From the NCBI GenBank assembly GCA_031261005.1, contig JAISKF010000026.1, positions 1-45,634 of the forward strand: 45,634 nt of DNA. The letters are read 5' to 3'. The notes beneath the pieces are model-generated. The model ran no database searches, was not told the origin of the DNA, and was given only the letters and a program-made list of their open reading frames with translations. Source of the DNA: Enterobacteriaceae bacterium (GTDB lineage: Bacteria > Pseudomonadota > Gammaproteobacteria > Enterobacterales > Enterobacteriaceae). The position numbers were made by a program, and so were the translations under genes. This document shows, piece after piece, positions 27,458 through 36,277 of the stretch. The stretch's first letter is position 1; every line of letters begins with the position of its first letter.

Positions 27458-27806
27458 AGATAGTTAGATAACGGTTGCCCTGTGTACTGCCTGTACCAAC
27501 ATTTGAGTTAGATATCGCGATAGTGGAATTGTTTGCCTAGGAACAACCAACCCCATATTCACCCGTCAGTGATATAGCGCTCCCTTTTACTGCCATGATA
27601 AATAAGCATTCATTATCATAAGTAAAAGTCAAGTTGACATTAGTTGTTGTCTGGCGCGGAATGTTGGCAATACCCCACTAAATTACGAAGATCTTTTTTT
27701 CTCCGTTAATCATGACCGGTAGCGAAAGCCGCCCTTCTGATGACGCGACCGCTGTCGCAGCAGCCATTAAAGCGCCTCCTCCCAAACCAACCTTTTGTAG
27801 AATCAC
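27458..27806 (-). pseudogene. Mu-like prophage tail-fibre C-terminal fragment with stops
   Basis: On the minus strand from 27806 the single frame reads LQKVGLGGGALMAAATAVAS, GRLSLPVMINGEKKIFVI, TAG (27680-27678), WGIANIPRQTTTNVNLTFTY, a segment with CLFIMAVKGS, SLTGEYGVGCS, TAG (27539-27537), then AISNSNVGTGSTQGNRYLTI. The pattern LPV.ING...I.I(Q)WG..., together with SNVGTGSTQGNRYL, is typical of enterobacterial phage tail-fibre C-termini, the first stop replacing the usual Q before WG. In Mu the spare inverted tail-fibre end lies exactly here, next to gin and on the opposite strand. It is the leftmost Mu-like piece seen, directly upstream of dndB. Confidence 0.78.
27777..27802. promoter_or_regulatory. 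Possible gix-like inversion site
   Basis: A 26-base segment upstream of the invertase gene keeps AAACC on one side and TTT with TAGAA on the other. It resembles the gix/hix crossover consensus only partly (about 15 of 26 positions against the Mu site as I remember it). Position fits a right gix site: between the inverted tail-fibre end and gin, 53 bases before its ATG. Tentative. Confidence 0.3.
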
Positions 27807-27855
27807 ATTTCACCATTTATACGATCCGCTTTTTAATTACTAAAAGGGTAAGAAA

Positions 27856-28407
27856 ATGATCGTAGGCTATGCGCGTGTTTCAACAAACCATCAGGATACC
27901 GAATTGCAGCTAATTTCTTTACGAGCGGCTGGGTGTGAAATTGTTTACGAGGAGAAAGCGTCAGGACGAAACGCAAATCGACCAATACTTAAATCCGTTA
28001 TTGCAAATTTAGCTGCCGGTGATGAATTGGTTTTGTGGAAACTCGACAGAATGGGGAGGAATACGCTCCATGTTCTGTTACTTTTTCAAAAGTTAGTTGA
28101 GAAAGGCGTTTATCTCCGCAGCATTACCGATGCTGTTGATGTCAGAAGCGCATCTGGGCGTTACAACTTTCGTAATATATTGAGTGCTGCTCAATATGAA
28201 AGTGACCTTAATAGTGAACGGACAAAAGCCGGACTAGCAGCAGCGAAGCTAAAGGGTCACTTTGCGGGGAGGATTGCGAAATTATCGCAATCAGATTGGT
28301 ATCGAGCCAAACTAATGTTAAAGGCTGGGATCTCTCGGAAAAGCATTGCGCGTGAGTTTAATATAGGTTTATCCACTGTGTATAAATATTTACCTGTTAA
28401 CCATTGA
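27856..28407 (+). CDS. gin: Gin-type serine recombinase (DNA invertase)
   Basis: Site-specific recombinase of the resolvase/invertase family, 183 residues. The N-terminal catalytic domain is MIVGYARVSTNHQDTELQ with the nucleophile Ser9 and conserved Arg7, then WKLDRMGRN near residues 69-77. A long helix follows, and a C-terminal helix-turn-helix (GISRKSIAREFNIGLSTVYK). Size and arrangement match Mu Gin, P1 Cin and Hin. A ribosome site AAGGG precedes the ATG. Located between a tail-fibre fragment and a mom-like gene, as in Mu. In Mu-like phages it flips the tail-fibre segment to change host range. The protein looks intact, although its partner segment is gone. Confidence 0.88.
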   Translation: MIVGYARVSTNHQDTELQLISLRAAGCEIVYEEKASGRNANRPILKSVIANLAAGDELVLWKLDRMGRNTLHVLLLFQKLVEKGVYLRSITDAVDVRSASGRYNFRNILSAAQYESDLNSERTKAGLAAAKLKGHFAGRIAKLSQSDWYRAKLMLKAGISRKSIAREFNIGLSTVYKYLPVNH

Positions 28408-28497
28408 TCTGTGAAATCGATCGAGTTTGTTTTATTGATCGATTCTATCTATTCATTAAGGCACAGGAATCCCGACTTAACGCCTAAAATTTTTAAT

Positions 28498-28528
28498 CTG
28501 TTTTCTCAATAACATCTTGAGAAAACAG
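28498..28528 (+). promoter_or_regulatory. Hairpin covering the mom start codon
   Basis: Perfect 11-base inverted repeat CTGTTTTCTCA (28498-28508) and TGAGAAAACAG (28518-28528) with a 9-base loop. The proposed TTG start of the mom-like gene (28517-28519) straddles the loop and second arm. In Mu, mom translation is blocked by an mRNA structure at its start and released by the Com protein. This hairpin looks like an equivalent block. No com gene is visible between gin and mom. Confidence 0.6.
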
Positions 28529-29224
28529 AACAAATCAAGGGTATTAACAAAGCCTGAACCAATTATATACGATGGTCAGGTGGTCGGCTATGGTTCAAGA
28601 GAATTGCGTGTTGAGACTATCCCGTGCTGGCTTGCACGAGTTATTGTTGCAAGTAAACATTACTCAAAGCGTTTCGTTAACAACTCTTATCTACATCTGG
28701 GCGTTTTCGCTGAACGTGATTTAGTTGGTGTGCTGCAATTTGGCTATGCACTCAACCCAAATAGTGGGCAACGAGTCGTTACAGGAACGGGTAACAGGGA
28801 GTACATGGAGCTTAATCGCATGTGGTTGCATGATTGTATGCCACGAAATTCTGAATCACGGGCGATTAGCTACGCATTGAAAACAATTAAGCTGCTATAT
28901 CCATCTGTTGGTTGGGTTCAATCATTCGCAGATGAGCGCTGCGGGCGTGCTGGGGTAGTTTATCAAGCCAGTAACTTCGACTTTATTGGCAGCCATTTCA
29001 CAACGTTCTATGAGCTTGATGGTGAGTGGTATCATGAAATAGCTAAAACGGCTATTAATCGCTCTGGCGAACGTGGGCGGTATTTAAGGGCTAACATTGA
29101 CAGGGCAACGGTTCACAAATTTAAACAATTTAGGTACATTCGTTTTCTAAATAAACGGGCTAAAAAGCGACTGAATACTAAATTATTTAAAGTACAGCCG
29201 TACCCGAAACCAACGGCGCAATAG
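28517..29224 (+). CDS. mom: Mom-like DNA modification protein (GNAT fold)
   Basis: A 235-residue protein resembling phage Mu Mom, which modifies adenine in phage DNA to protect it from many restriction enzymes. Features seen: [34 protein letters not shown], the conserved [20 protein letters not shown] stretch with RAISYALK, then [20 protein letters not shown]. These form the GNAT-like core of Mom-type proteins. The basic C-terminus may bind DNA. The start is unusual: the open frame begins at a TTG inside a perfect hairpin with no clear ribosome site. The next ATG in frame is far inside the core, so the TTG or an upstream non-standard start is likely. It sits between gin and a Mu-like right end. 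Confidence 0.78.
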   Translation: MRKQNKSRVLTKPEPIIYDGQVVGYGSRELRVETIPCWLARVIVASKHYSKRFVNNSYLHLGVFAERDLVGVLQFGYALNPNSGQRVVTGTGNREYMELNRMWLHDCMPRNSESRAISYALKTIKLLYPSVGWVQSFADERCGRAGVVYQASNFDFIGSHFTTFYELDGEWYHEIAKTAINRSGERGRYLRANIDRATVHKFKQFRYIRFLNKRAKKRLNTKLFKVQPYPKPTAQ

Positions 29225-29229
29225 CTGAC

Positions 29230-29306
29230 TGGTTCACTTAAAATATGATGACTGCTGTTGTCATATCTTTTGTGAACCGCTATCACGCTTTGATTGAACC
29301 GCTACA
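29230..29306. mobile_element. Mu-like prophage right terminus
   Basis: Read inward from 29306 on the minus strand the end begins TGTAGCGGTTCAATC and has two tandem 22-base units (29280-29301 and 29258-29279), both starting CGGTTCA and resembling the Mu transposase-site consensus (YGTTTCAYT, then AARYRCGAAAR, from memory). Mu right-end sites R1 and R2 have the same 22-base tandem spacing. A third similar site, TGGTTCACTTAAAATATGA, lies in the opposite orientation at 29230-29251. The + strand end is CA, as for Mu termini. It follows mom by 5 bases. Confidence 0.65.
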
Positions 29307-29655
29307 GTCAGGGAGCTGTCTAGAAAACTATACTTGTAGACTTTCTTGGAAAGGATATATTGACTTCTGTAACTCCTATTTTTTCAAAGAAATACAAGTC
29401 TCCATATCTTAAGTGACCTGCCGCCAAGATTAAAGACTAAACACTCTGCAAATAACATCAGCTCATCAAATTCATCATAATTTGGAGAGGGCTGTTTTTC
29501 TAGACTCAAAGTTATAAGTGATTGTGTTAATGCGGGCGGCAGATTGCCGCCGCGCAACATGAAAGAATCCGCCACTAATTTGTCATAACAACAAAAAATT
29601 TCGTACACTACGCGCCTTATTACCGAGTCTTACTCTTATCCAGAAAGAAGGCGTT
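29307..29655. other. Intergenic stretch, no supported gene
   Basis: Between the Mu-like terminus and the membrane phosphotransferase gene. It contains a partial palindromic repeat at 29527-29553 (GCGGGCGGCAGATTGCCGCC). An open frame of 74 codons on the minus strand runs through that repeat and is judged spurious. I see no attachment-site copy of the tRNA-Leu 3' end here. Confidence 0.5.
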
Positions 29656-31671
29656 ATGTGGTTTTTCCGATTCCGACAAGCATTTCTTGCACTGTTATTC
29701 CCCTGGCTACTCGCCGTTATCACGCAAACCGCAGGCAGGATTTATCTGCTCTGGGCTTATAGCACGCCGGAAGCACTGAACGGCTTCGAGACAGATATTC
29801 TGCGGATGTTCAGAGTCGGTACATTGTTTGATATTCGTATCGCCAGCTTTCTTTTCGTTCCCTGCCTGTTAATTGCGGGCATTTTTGCTATCAGTAAAAG
29901 CGGTTTTCAAATCTGGCGGCGGTTATTCCCCTATCTGGCGGCATTACTCAGTACTATCGTCACCATGTTCACCGTCGGTAATATTTTCTATTACGCCACT
30001 TACGGGCGTGCTATCGATATTTTTGTTTTCGGTTTATTTGAAGATGATACCGTCGCGGTACTAACCACCATGTGGCAAGACTATCCGGTAATACGCGGCA
30101 TCGTGGCACTGATGCTGTTTGCTTTAGTGGTTTTTGGGTTGTATTGTCGCTGGCAGCGCTATCTTAGTGCTAAACCGGAACGTAAAATTAATATTCCTGT
30201 CTCCACCGTAGCAACGTTAGTGATCCTCGCCGTATGTTTTGCTGGTCTGCGCGGTTCGATCGGCACGTTCCCGCTGCGTCAGTCCGATGGGCAAGTTTCT
30301 GAAGTTAAGATGCTAAATATGTTCACCCCAAACGGGTTAATGGCACTTAACTGGGCGATTAAAGCGCACAGCGAATACAATCATTTTGCTGATGCTACCG
30401 ACGAACAAGGGCAAGCGTTACTAAGCCGTTTTCTGGATAAACCAACGCCCGCCAGCCTCGCACCGTTTAATGCAAAAACCGGTAGCAATCCGCTGGCGAA
30501 AAGCAATCCACCAAACGTAGTGCTGGCGGTGATGGAAAGCATGGGCTATCACCTTGAGTATTTCGATCGTCCTGATCGCGATCTATTCGGTGCATTAAGA
30601 GAACATTGGGCAAGCGACTGGCGTTTTGAGCGTTTTATCTCAGAAGGTGACGGTACAATCGATACCCTGAATCGCTTCTTTGTACGCAGCCCGATGAGCG
30701 GTATTAGTCAGTCCAGCGCGCAAAGTATCGATTTCGCCAGCAATATGTTTAAACCTTTTCTGGCAAACGGCTACAAAGTTATCTTTGTCACGTCAGGTAA
30801 CGGTTCGTGGCGCAACCTGAATCAATTCCTGCCGCAACTGGGCGTCAGTGAATTTATGGAACAAAACGGGCTGAAAAAACGCTATCCCGAAGCGCCGATG
30901 GGGACATGGGGCGTGCCTGATGAATATATGTTCCGCTATATGGAAGAGCGTTTAGCAGAGGCAGACAAAAAAGGCGAACATGTGATGATTATGTCCATGT
31001 CCACCACCCATCACCCGCCGTATAAAGTGCCGGACAGCTACCAGAAAACTGACATCAAACTCAGCGATGCCGAAAAGCAGCGGCTAAGTAATCTGGCGAC
31101 CGGCGATGAGCTGCAAGAGGTGTTGCATACCCTGCGTTACACCAATGATCAGCTAGGTAAATTTATCAGTTGGGTGAAATCAAAACCAGCAGGAAGTCAT
31201 ACCATCATTGCGGCAACGGGCGATCACAATATTCGCGGTATCGACTATCCCGATGCTCACGAGCGCGTATTAAATCACGGCGTACCATTTTATCTGTATG
31301 TACCAACGGCTTATCGCTATCAAAGCCACTTTGATGTAGCACGGGTAGGAAGTCATAAAGATATTATGCCAACGCTGTATCAACTCAGCCTTTCAGATAC
31401 GCCGTACTATCGCACCGGCTGTAATTTGCTGGCGCAGAATTTAGATAGCATCTGGTGTCAGGGCTATAATCCCGAAGTCGTCATTACACAACAAGGTGCA
31501 TACATCATGACGGGAAAAGGTGAATTTCGCCCGTGGGCAGCAAACAACGGCATGATGATAGGCGATCCGCAACCGATGACCGCAGAACAGGAAAAACTGT
31601 TTAATCGCTGGAGTGCTTTCACCGAGTTGTTGTCGTGGCAGATTAACCGACAGGTGCATGGGCAAAAATAG
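29656..31671 (+). CDS. LTA-synthase-family / sulfatase-like membrane phosphotransferase
   Basis: Inner-membrane enzyme of 671 residues. Five hydrophobic segments lie at about 8-28, 63-80, 92-112, 148-165 and 184-198, followed by a large extracytoplasmic alkaline-phosphatase-like domain. In it: AVMESMGYH (E294, metal ligand), SEGDGTIDTLNRFF (T334/T337, candidate nucleophile), STTHHPPY, and GDHN (residues 522-525). The family moves phosphoglycerol or phosphoethanolamine head groups onto glycans or lipids. In Gram-negatives typical products are modified periplasmic glucans or envelope lipids, but the substrate cannot be read from sequence. An AGAAGG ribosome site precedes the ATG. Confidence 0.8.
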   Translation: MWFFRFRQAFLALLFPWLLAVITQTAGRIYLLWAYSTPEALNGFETDILRMFRVGTLFDIRIASFLFVPCLLIAGIFAISKSGFQIWRRLFPYLAALLSTIVTMFTVGNIFYYATYGRAIDIFVFGLFEDDTVAVLTTMWQDYPVIRGIVALMLFALVVFGLYCRWQRYLSAKPERKINIPVSTVATLVILAVCFAGLRGSIGTFPLRQSDGQVSEVKMLNMFTPNGLMALNWAIKAHSEYNHFADATDEQGQALLSRFLDKPTPASLAPFNAKTGSNPLAKSNPPNVVLAVMESMGYHLEYFDRPDRDLFGALREHWASDWRFERFISEGDGTIDTLNRFFVRSPMSGISQSSAQSIDFASNMFKPFLANGYKVIFVTSGNGSWRNLNQFLPQLGVSEFMEQNGLKKRYPEAPMGTWGVPDEYMFRYMEERLAEADKKGEHVMIMSMSTTHHPPYKVPDSYQKTDIKLSDAEKQRLSNLATGDELQEVLHTLRYTNDQLGKFISWVKSKPAGSHTIIAATGDHNIRGIDYPDAHERVLNHGVPFYLYVPTAYRYQSHFDVARVGSHKDIMPTLYQLSLSDTPYYRTGCNLLAQNLDSIWCQGYNPEVVITQQGAYIMTGKGEFRPWAANNGMMIGDPQPMTAEQEKLFNRWSAFTELLSWQINRQVHGQK

Positions 31672-31682
31672 TTTTAACGATC

Positions 31683-31703
31683 GGGCGATCTCGGTGATCG
31701 CCC
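31683..31703. terminator. Hairpin after the phosphotransferase gene
   Basis: GGGCGATC (31683-31690) and GATCGCCC (31696-31703) form an 8-base stem with a 5-base loop, 11 bases after the stop. The T run after it is weak. It lies between convergent genes (phosphotransferase and recJ) and may serve both. Confidence 0.5.
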
Positions 31704-31842
31704 TACTTCATTACGCCTCGCAATCTTTTCCCTCATCAGCCTGAGCTAATTTATCTACTTGTCAGATAAAGCTCTACTGCGATAAAGGCATGGTCACAAA
31801 TACCGGCTCAGACTATCGTTTAACCGGCTTAACCGGCATCAA

Positions 31843-33570
31843 TCACTTCGCCCACAAATGCTGAATCATCAACTGCACATTGCGATTGCCGCGAAATTCG
31901 TTGATGTCCAGTTTATAGGCGATAGTCGCTTCTTTGATGCTGGCATCAGGCCATTGGGTGGTGTCGATGTTGAAAGCGATGCCGTCAAGTAATGCGCCGC
32001 CGCCAACGGGTTCAACGGTAACTTTGAGATGGCGTTCGCCTACCAGCCGTTGTTGCAGAATTTTAAAGTTACCGTCAAATACCGGCTCCGGGAATGCCTG
32101 CCCCCAGGGACCGGCATCGCGCAGTTGCTCTGCGGTATCGAGCGTTAGCATCGCGTTTTCCAGCTCGCCATCTGTCCAGATAACGCCCTCAAATGCTGAG
32201 GGTTCGAGCCAGTCGGCAATCAGTTCGGCGAAGTGTTGTTGAAAATCGTCAAAGCGATTTTCTTTGATGGAAAGCCCCGCCGCCATCGCATGTCCGCCAA
32301 AGCGCAGCATTAAATCGGGATAGAGTGTATCAAGCCGTTCCAGCGCATCACGCAGATGCAAACCGGCAATAGAACGACCAGAACCTTTGAGAATGCCCTC
32401 ACCTGCCGGAGCAAAAGCAATCACCGGACGATAAAAACGCTCTTTAATGCGTGATGCCAGAATGCCAACCACGCCCTGATGCCATTGCGGGTGATACATC
32501 GCCAGACCATACGGCAATTCTTCGCTGCTTTTTTCTAACTGCTCACACAAGGTCAGCGCTTCCGCCTGCATTCCCTGCTCAATTTCGCGGCGAGTATGAT
32601 TTAGCGCATCAAGATCTCTTGCCATCGCTCTGGCTTGTGTCATGTCGTTGCACAACAATAGCTCGATGCCGATCGACATATTATCCAACCGCCCTGCGGC
32701 ATTCAGGCGCGGACCAAGCGAGAAACCCATATCATTAGCGGTTAACTGCCGCGCATCTCGTTTAGAAACTTCCAGCAGCGCACGAATACCGGCACGGCAA
32801 TGACCGGCTCGAATCCGGTTAAGCCCTTGATGTACCAGAATGCGATTATTGGCATCAAGAGGAACCACATCGGCAACTGTGCCAAGCGCCACCAGATCCA
32901 GCAACTCAGCTAAATTCGGTTCAATAATGCCCTGTTGTTCAAACCATTTTTCCTGCCGTAAACGCGCACGCAGCGCCAGCATCAAATAAAAAGCAACGCC
33001 AACACCTGCCAGCGATTTAGACGGAAATTCACAATCGTTTAAATTGGGATTAATCATGGCATCAGCGGCGGGTAAAATATCACCAGGCAAATGATGATCA
33101 GTAACAAGTACCTGAATGCCGTGTTCATGAGCGCGCGCAACGCCAGCATGAGAAGAGATGCCGTTATCCACCGTAACAATCAGCTCAACACCTTGCGCGG
33201 CAACTTGATCAACAATTTCAGGGCTTAAGCCATAACCGTCTTCACGATCAGGAACCAGATAGTTAACACGGGAAAATCCCATACTGCGTAGTGCCAGCAC
33301 GCTTAACGCCGTGCTGGTCGCGCCATCAGCATCAAAATCACCGACGATAACGATCTGGCGCTGCGCTTTTAGCGCGGTAACTAATAAATCAACGCCAGCC
33401 GCAATCCCGTTCAGTTGTTGATAACTCAGCAGCCCTTTGGCACTCTTTTCCAGTTGGCTTGCGTCCGTAACGCCGCGTGAAGCGTAAAGATGACGTAATA
33501 ACGGGGAGAGTGTTGGCGGTAAATGGCTGCCATCAACCGATGGGCGGCGGCGTAATTGCGTTTTATTCAT
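31843..33570 (-). CDS. recJ: Single-stranded-DNA exonuclease RecJ
   Basis: 5'-3' ssDNA exonuclease of the RecF pathway, mismatch repair and base excision repair. It is a DHH-family phosphoesterase with motifs in order: GDFDADG at residues 77-83, DNG at 135-137, DHH at 158-160, then GLSLGPRLNAAGR-like DMGFSLGPRLNAAGRLDNM, and a C-terminal DHHA1 domain (RFGGHAMAAGL) plus OB-fold. Length is 575 (E. coli 577). Third gene of the xerD-dsbC-recJ order, 200 bases after dsbC. Confidence 0.96.
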   Translation of the reverse strand: MNKTQLRRRPSVDGSHLPPTLSPLLRHLYASRGVTDASQLEKSAKGLLSYQQLNGIAAGVDLLVTALKAQRQIVIVGDFDADGATSTALSVLALRSMGFSRVNYLVPDREDGYGLSPEIVDQVAAQGVELIVTVDNGISSHAGVARAHEHGIQVLVTDHHLPGDILPAADAMINPNLNDCEFPSKSLAGVGVAFYLMLALRARLRQEKWFEQQGIIEPNLAELLDLVALGTVADVVPLDANNRILVHQGLNRIRAGHCRAGIRALLEVSKRDARQLTANDMGFSLGPRLNAAGRLDNMSIGIELLLCNDMTQARAMARDLDALNHTRREIEQGMQAEALTLCEQLEKSSEELPYGLAMYHPQWHQGVVGILASRIKERFYRPVIAFAPAGEGILKGSGRSIAGLHLRDALERLDTLYPDLMLRFGGHAMAAGLSIKENRFDDFQQHFAELIADWLEPSAFEGVIWTDGELENAMLTLDTAEQLRDAGPWGQAFPEPVFDGNFKILQQRLVGERHLKVTVEPVGGGALLDGIAFNIDTTQWPDASIKEATIAYKLDINEFRGNRNVQLMIQHLWAK

Positions 33571-33722
33571 AAGTTGTTTTTATATGTTTGTTTATTATGT
33601 TGACCAACATGGATACCGGACATACTGACTTCTGGACAAAAATATTTATATATTTTAATGAATTATATCATTTTACGCGAAGTCGCAGAATCGATGACAG
33701 CATTAAAGACGATCAGATGTTG

Positions 33723-33753
33723 TACAGGCGGCAACTGGCAACTACCGCCTGTA
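33723..33753 (-). terminator. Hairpin between dsbC and recJ
   Basis: TACAGGCGG (33723-33731) and CCGCCTGTA (33745-33753) form a perfect 9-base stem, 17 bases downstream of the dsbC stop. It probably attenuates or processes the xerD-dsbC-recJ transcript. No strong T run is present on the minus strand. Confidence 0.5.
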
Positions 33754-33770
33754 ATCCAATGGGATAAAGA

Positions 33771-34556
33771 TTATTTCGCCGCAGCAACACCCGCCGCCGC
33801 ACCATTTTTATGTGCAGCATAGGCATCTAATGTTTTCAGCAGTTCGCTTGGTGAACTGTAGCCAGAAATCACGGTGCTGCCATCAATAACAATGGCTGGC
33901 GTGCCTTGAATGCCGAACATAGAACCTAAGCTATACTGGCGTTTCAGGTTGATATTACAGTTAGCTGGTTTTACGGCATTACCGGCGATAGCATTATCAA
34001 AAGCACTCATGCGATCAGGCGCACACCAGATTGATGCCATTCTCTTCGCCACTTCAGAATCCGGTCCCTGACGCGGGTAAGCCAGATAACGCACGGTAAT
34101 ACCTAATTCGTTATAACCGTCGATTTCTTTATGCAGTTTGGTGCAGTAACCGCAGGTGATGTCGGTAAAAATCGTCACGGCATATTTTTCCTGCGGTGCT
34201 TTATAGATGATCATGTCATCAGTCATGGAATCCATACGCTTAGAGAGGATCGGTGCCAGTTGTTCATTGGTCATGTTTACTGGCACAGCACCGCTAATAT
34301 CATATAACGGGCCTTGCAAAATATGCTTACCATTGCTGGAAACGTATAACACTCCGCCCTCAGTTAATACGGTCTGTAAACCCGCAATCGGCGACGGCAG
34401 AATGTCGATTTCCGTTGCACCGATCTTTTGCTGTAGTGCGGACTTAATCGCTGCATCATCAGCATTCACCGCAGAAGAGAGCGTCGTAGCTGCCAGAGTA
34501 ATCGTTGCCAAAGTGACCGATGCCAGTGAAATAGATCGTAATAAACCTTTCTTCAT
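33771..34556 (-). CDS. dsbC: Periplasmic disulfide isomerase DsbC
   Basis: Rearranges wrong disulfides in periplasmic proteins and is kept reduced by DsbD. A signal peptide covers about residues 1-32 (MKKGLLRS, hydrophobic stretch, cleavage after SSAVNA). An N-terminal dimerisation domain follows, then a thioredoxin fold with the active site CGYC at 135-138. A second disulfide pair is likely from the CAPD and NCNI cysteines. The cis-proline region reads GIQGTPAIVI. Length is 261, about 25 more than E. coli DsbC, mostly in the signal region and an alanine-rich C-terminal tail. It follows xerD by about 34 bases. Confidence 0.95.
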   Translation of the reverse strand: MKKGLLRSISLASVTLATITLAATTLSSAVNADDAAIKSALQQKIGATEIDILPSPIAGLQTVLTEGGVLYVSSNGKHILQGPLYDISGAVPVNMTNEQLAPILSKRMDSMTDDMIIYKAPQEKYAVTIFTDITCGYCTKLHKEIDGYNELGITVRYLAYPRQGPDSEVAKRMASIWCAPDRMSAFDNAIAGNAVKPANCNINLKRQYSLGSMFGIQGTPAIVIDGSTVISGYSSPSELLKTLDAYAAHKNGAAAGVAAAK

Positions 34557-34590
34557 TACATTTCCTTGATGATTTTTACTCGCCCACGGC

Positions 34591-35490
34591 TTAAGCGCGC
34601 GGGTGATGCTGTTGATGTAACTGTTTCAAGCGCTCAGTTGCTACATGGGTATAGATCTGCGTTGTTGACAGATCACTGTGCCCTAATAACATCTGAACCA
34701 CACGCAAATCCGCGCCATGATTCAGTAAATGTGTAGCGAAAGCATGACGTAATACGTGAGGTGATAATGCCTCGCTATTAATGTTCGCCAACACCGCATA
34801 GTGCTTAATGCGATGCCAGAATGTCTGACGTGTCATTTTCTGCCCGCGTTTGCTGGGAAACAGAATATCCAGTGTACCGTTATTGATCAACCAGGAACGA
34901 CCATATGCCAAATATTGTTCCAGCCAATAAACGGCTTCCTCGCCCAACGGCACCAGCCGCTCTTTATCCCCTTTCCCGATAGCACGCACGACACCCTGAC
35001 GCAGGCTAATATCACTCATCGTCAGCCCCACCAGTTCGGAGACACGCAAACCGGTAGCATACAGCACTTCCAGCATTGCTTTATCACGCAATCCAAGCGG
35101 ATCTTCTGTAACAGGTGTTTGCAATAATGTTTCTACTTGATCTTCGGTGAGATCTTTCGGCAAACGCTGAGGTAATTTTGGTGAAGATAATAACGCAGAG
35201 GGATCGTCGGCGCGGATCTTTTCCCGATAAAGATACTGAAACATACGGCGCATGGCACTTAGCATACGCGCGGAACTGGTCGCTTTATAACCGCCATCGA
35301 CGCGATCTGCCAGAAACGATTGCAAATCCAACACCTGCGCGTTCTGCAACGTTAAATCATGCGCCGCCAGCCAGTCAGTTAAAGCGCACAGATCCAGCCG
35401 GTAGGAATCCAGCGTATTCTGCGCCAAATTCCGCTCCAGCCAGAGTGCATCGAGAAATTGTTCAATCAACAGCGAATTGTCCTGCGGCAC
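34591..35490 (-). CDS. xerD: Site-specific tyrosine recombinase XerD
   Basis: Acts with XerC and FtsK at dif to resolve chromosome dimers. All catalytic residues are visible: R149 (GLRVSEL), K173, H245-x2-R248 (HVLRHAFATHLL), H271 (LLGHSDLSTTQ) and the nucleophile Y280. The N-terminal SAM-like core-binding domain is residues 1-105. Length is 299 (E. coli 298), each catalytic position shifted by one. First gene of xerD-dsbC-recJ, divergent from fldB. Confidence 0.97.
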   Translation of the reverse strand: MPQDNSLLIEQFLDALWLERNLAQNTLDSYRLDLCALTDWLAAHDLTLQNAQVLDLQSFLADRVDGGYKATSSARMLSAMRRMFQYLYREKIRADDPSALLSSPKLPQRLPKDLTEDQVETLLQTPVTEDPLGLRDKAMLEVLYATGLRVSELVGLTMSDISLRQGVVRAIGKGDKERLVPLGEEAVYWLEQYLAYGRSWLINNGTLDILFPSKRGQKMTRQTFWHRIKHYAVLANINSEALSPHVLRHAFATHLLNHGADLRVVQMLLGHSDLSTTQIYTHVATERLKQLHQQHHPRA

Positions 35491-35649
35491 TGATCCTCCT
35501 GTTTTTTGTCCATCATTTCCTATACAGCAGAGAATGACTCTCTTAATTTTTGTGTAGGGATATTTGTATCCGATAATACCCTATTTGATATACTTTCCGG
35601 CAAACTTCTATCCTTGTAATAACTATCCCTGTGATAAAGAGAAAGCACC

Positions 35650-36186
35650 ATGAGCAATACCATGAATATCGGCTTATTTTATGGTTCTAGTACCTGTTAT
35701 ACCGAAATGGCAGCCGAGAAAATCCGCGATATTCTCGGCGAAGAGCTGGTGGATCTACACAATGTGAAAGATGATCCGGTCTCTTTAATGGAGCAGTATC
35801 CGATCCTGATTCTCGGTATCCCGACATGGGACTTTGGCGAGTTGCAGGAAGATTGGGAGAAAGTCTGGGACGACCTGCAACAACTGGATTTAAAAGATAA
35901 AATCGTCGCACTATTCGGCTTAGGCGATCAGGACGGCTATAGCGAATGGTTTCTTGATGCGTTGGGCATGTTGCACGATCACCTAAAACCGTTGGGCGTT
36001 AAATTTATCGGTTACTGGCAAACAGAAGGCTACAACTTCACCAGCCAACGCGCCGTCACCGCCGATGGCAGCCAGTTCGTCGGCTTAGCGCTAGACGAAG
36101 TAGTACAATATGACCTCAGCGACGAACGCATTGAAAACTGGTGCGAACAGATACTTGGGGAGATGCAGGATTTACTGTATGCCTGA
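35650..36186 (+). CDS. fldB: Flavodoxin 2 FldB
   Basis: FMN-binding electron carrier of the long-chain flavodoxin type, 178 residues (E. coli FldB 173). The phosphate-binding loop [11 protein letters not shown] is at residues 12-22, with the isoalloxazine-binding segments [13 protein letters not shown] and [12 protein letters not shown]. Divergent from xerD, as in E. coli. A ribosome site AGAGAAAG precedes the ATG. Confidence 0.94.
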   Translation: MSNTMNIGLFYGSSTCYTEMAAEKIRDILGEELVDLHNVKDDPVSLMEQYPILILGIPTWDFGELQEDWEKVWDDLQQLDLKDKIVALFGLGDQDGYSEWFLDALGMLHDHLKPLGVKFIGYWQTEGYNFTSQRAVTADGSQFVGLALDEVVQYDLSDERIENWCEQILGEMQDLLYA

Positions 36187-36248
36187 TAGTTTTTAGGTTG
36201 CAGGTAGGTTGGCAAGTGAGCGACACGCCAAAAGTTAGACTCACCCTT

Positions 36249-36274
36249 AAAAGCCAGAAAAAACACTGGCTTTT
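36249..36274. terminator. Bidirectional Rho-independent terminator between fldB and vapC
   Basis: AAAAGCCAG (36249-36257) and CTGGCTTTT (36266-36274) form a 9-base stem with A and T runs on either side. It lies between the convergent fldB and vapBC genes and can serve both. Confidence 0.85.
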
Positions 36275-36277
36275 ATA

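Noticed and set aside
27565..27571. GTCAG followed by TG, which could be a left Mu-like end with the same 5 bases that follow the right end
   Set aside because: It lies inside the tail-fibre frame and the sequence after TG lacks transposase-site-like repeats; a 5-base match is expected by chance.
29384..29608. 74-codon minus-strand frame
   Set aside because: Runs through a copy of the palindromic intergenic repeat and has no recognisable motif or ribosome site.
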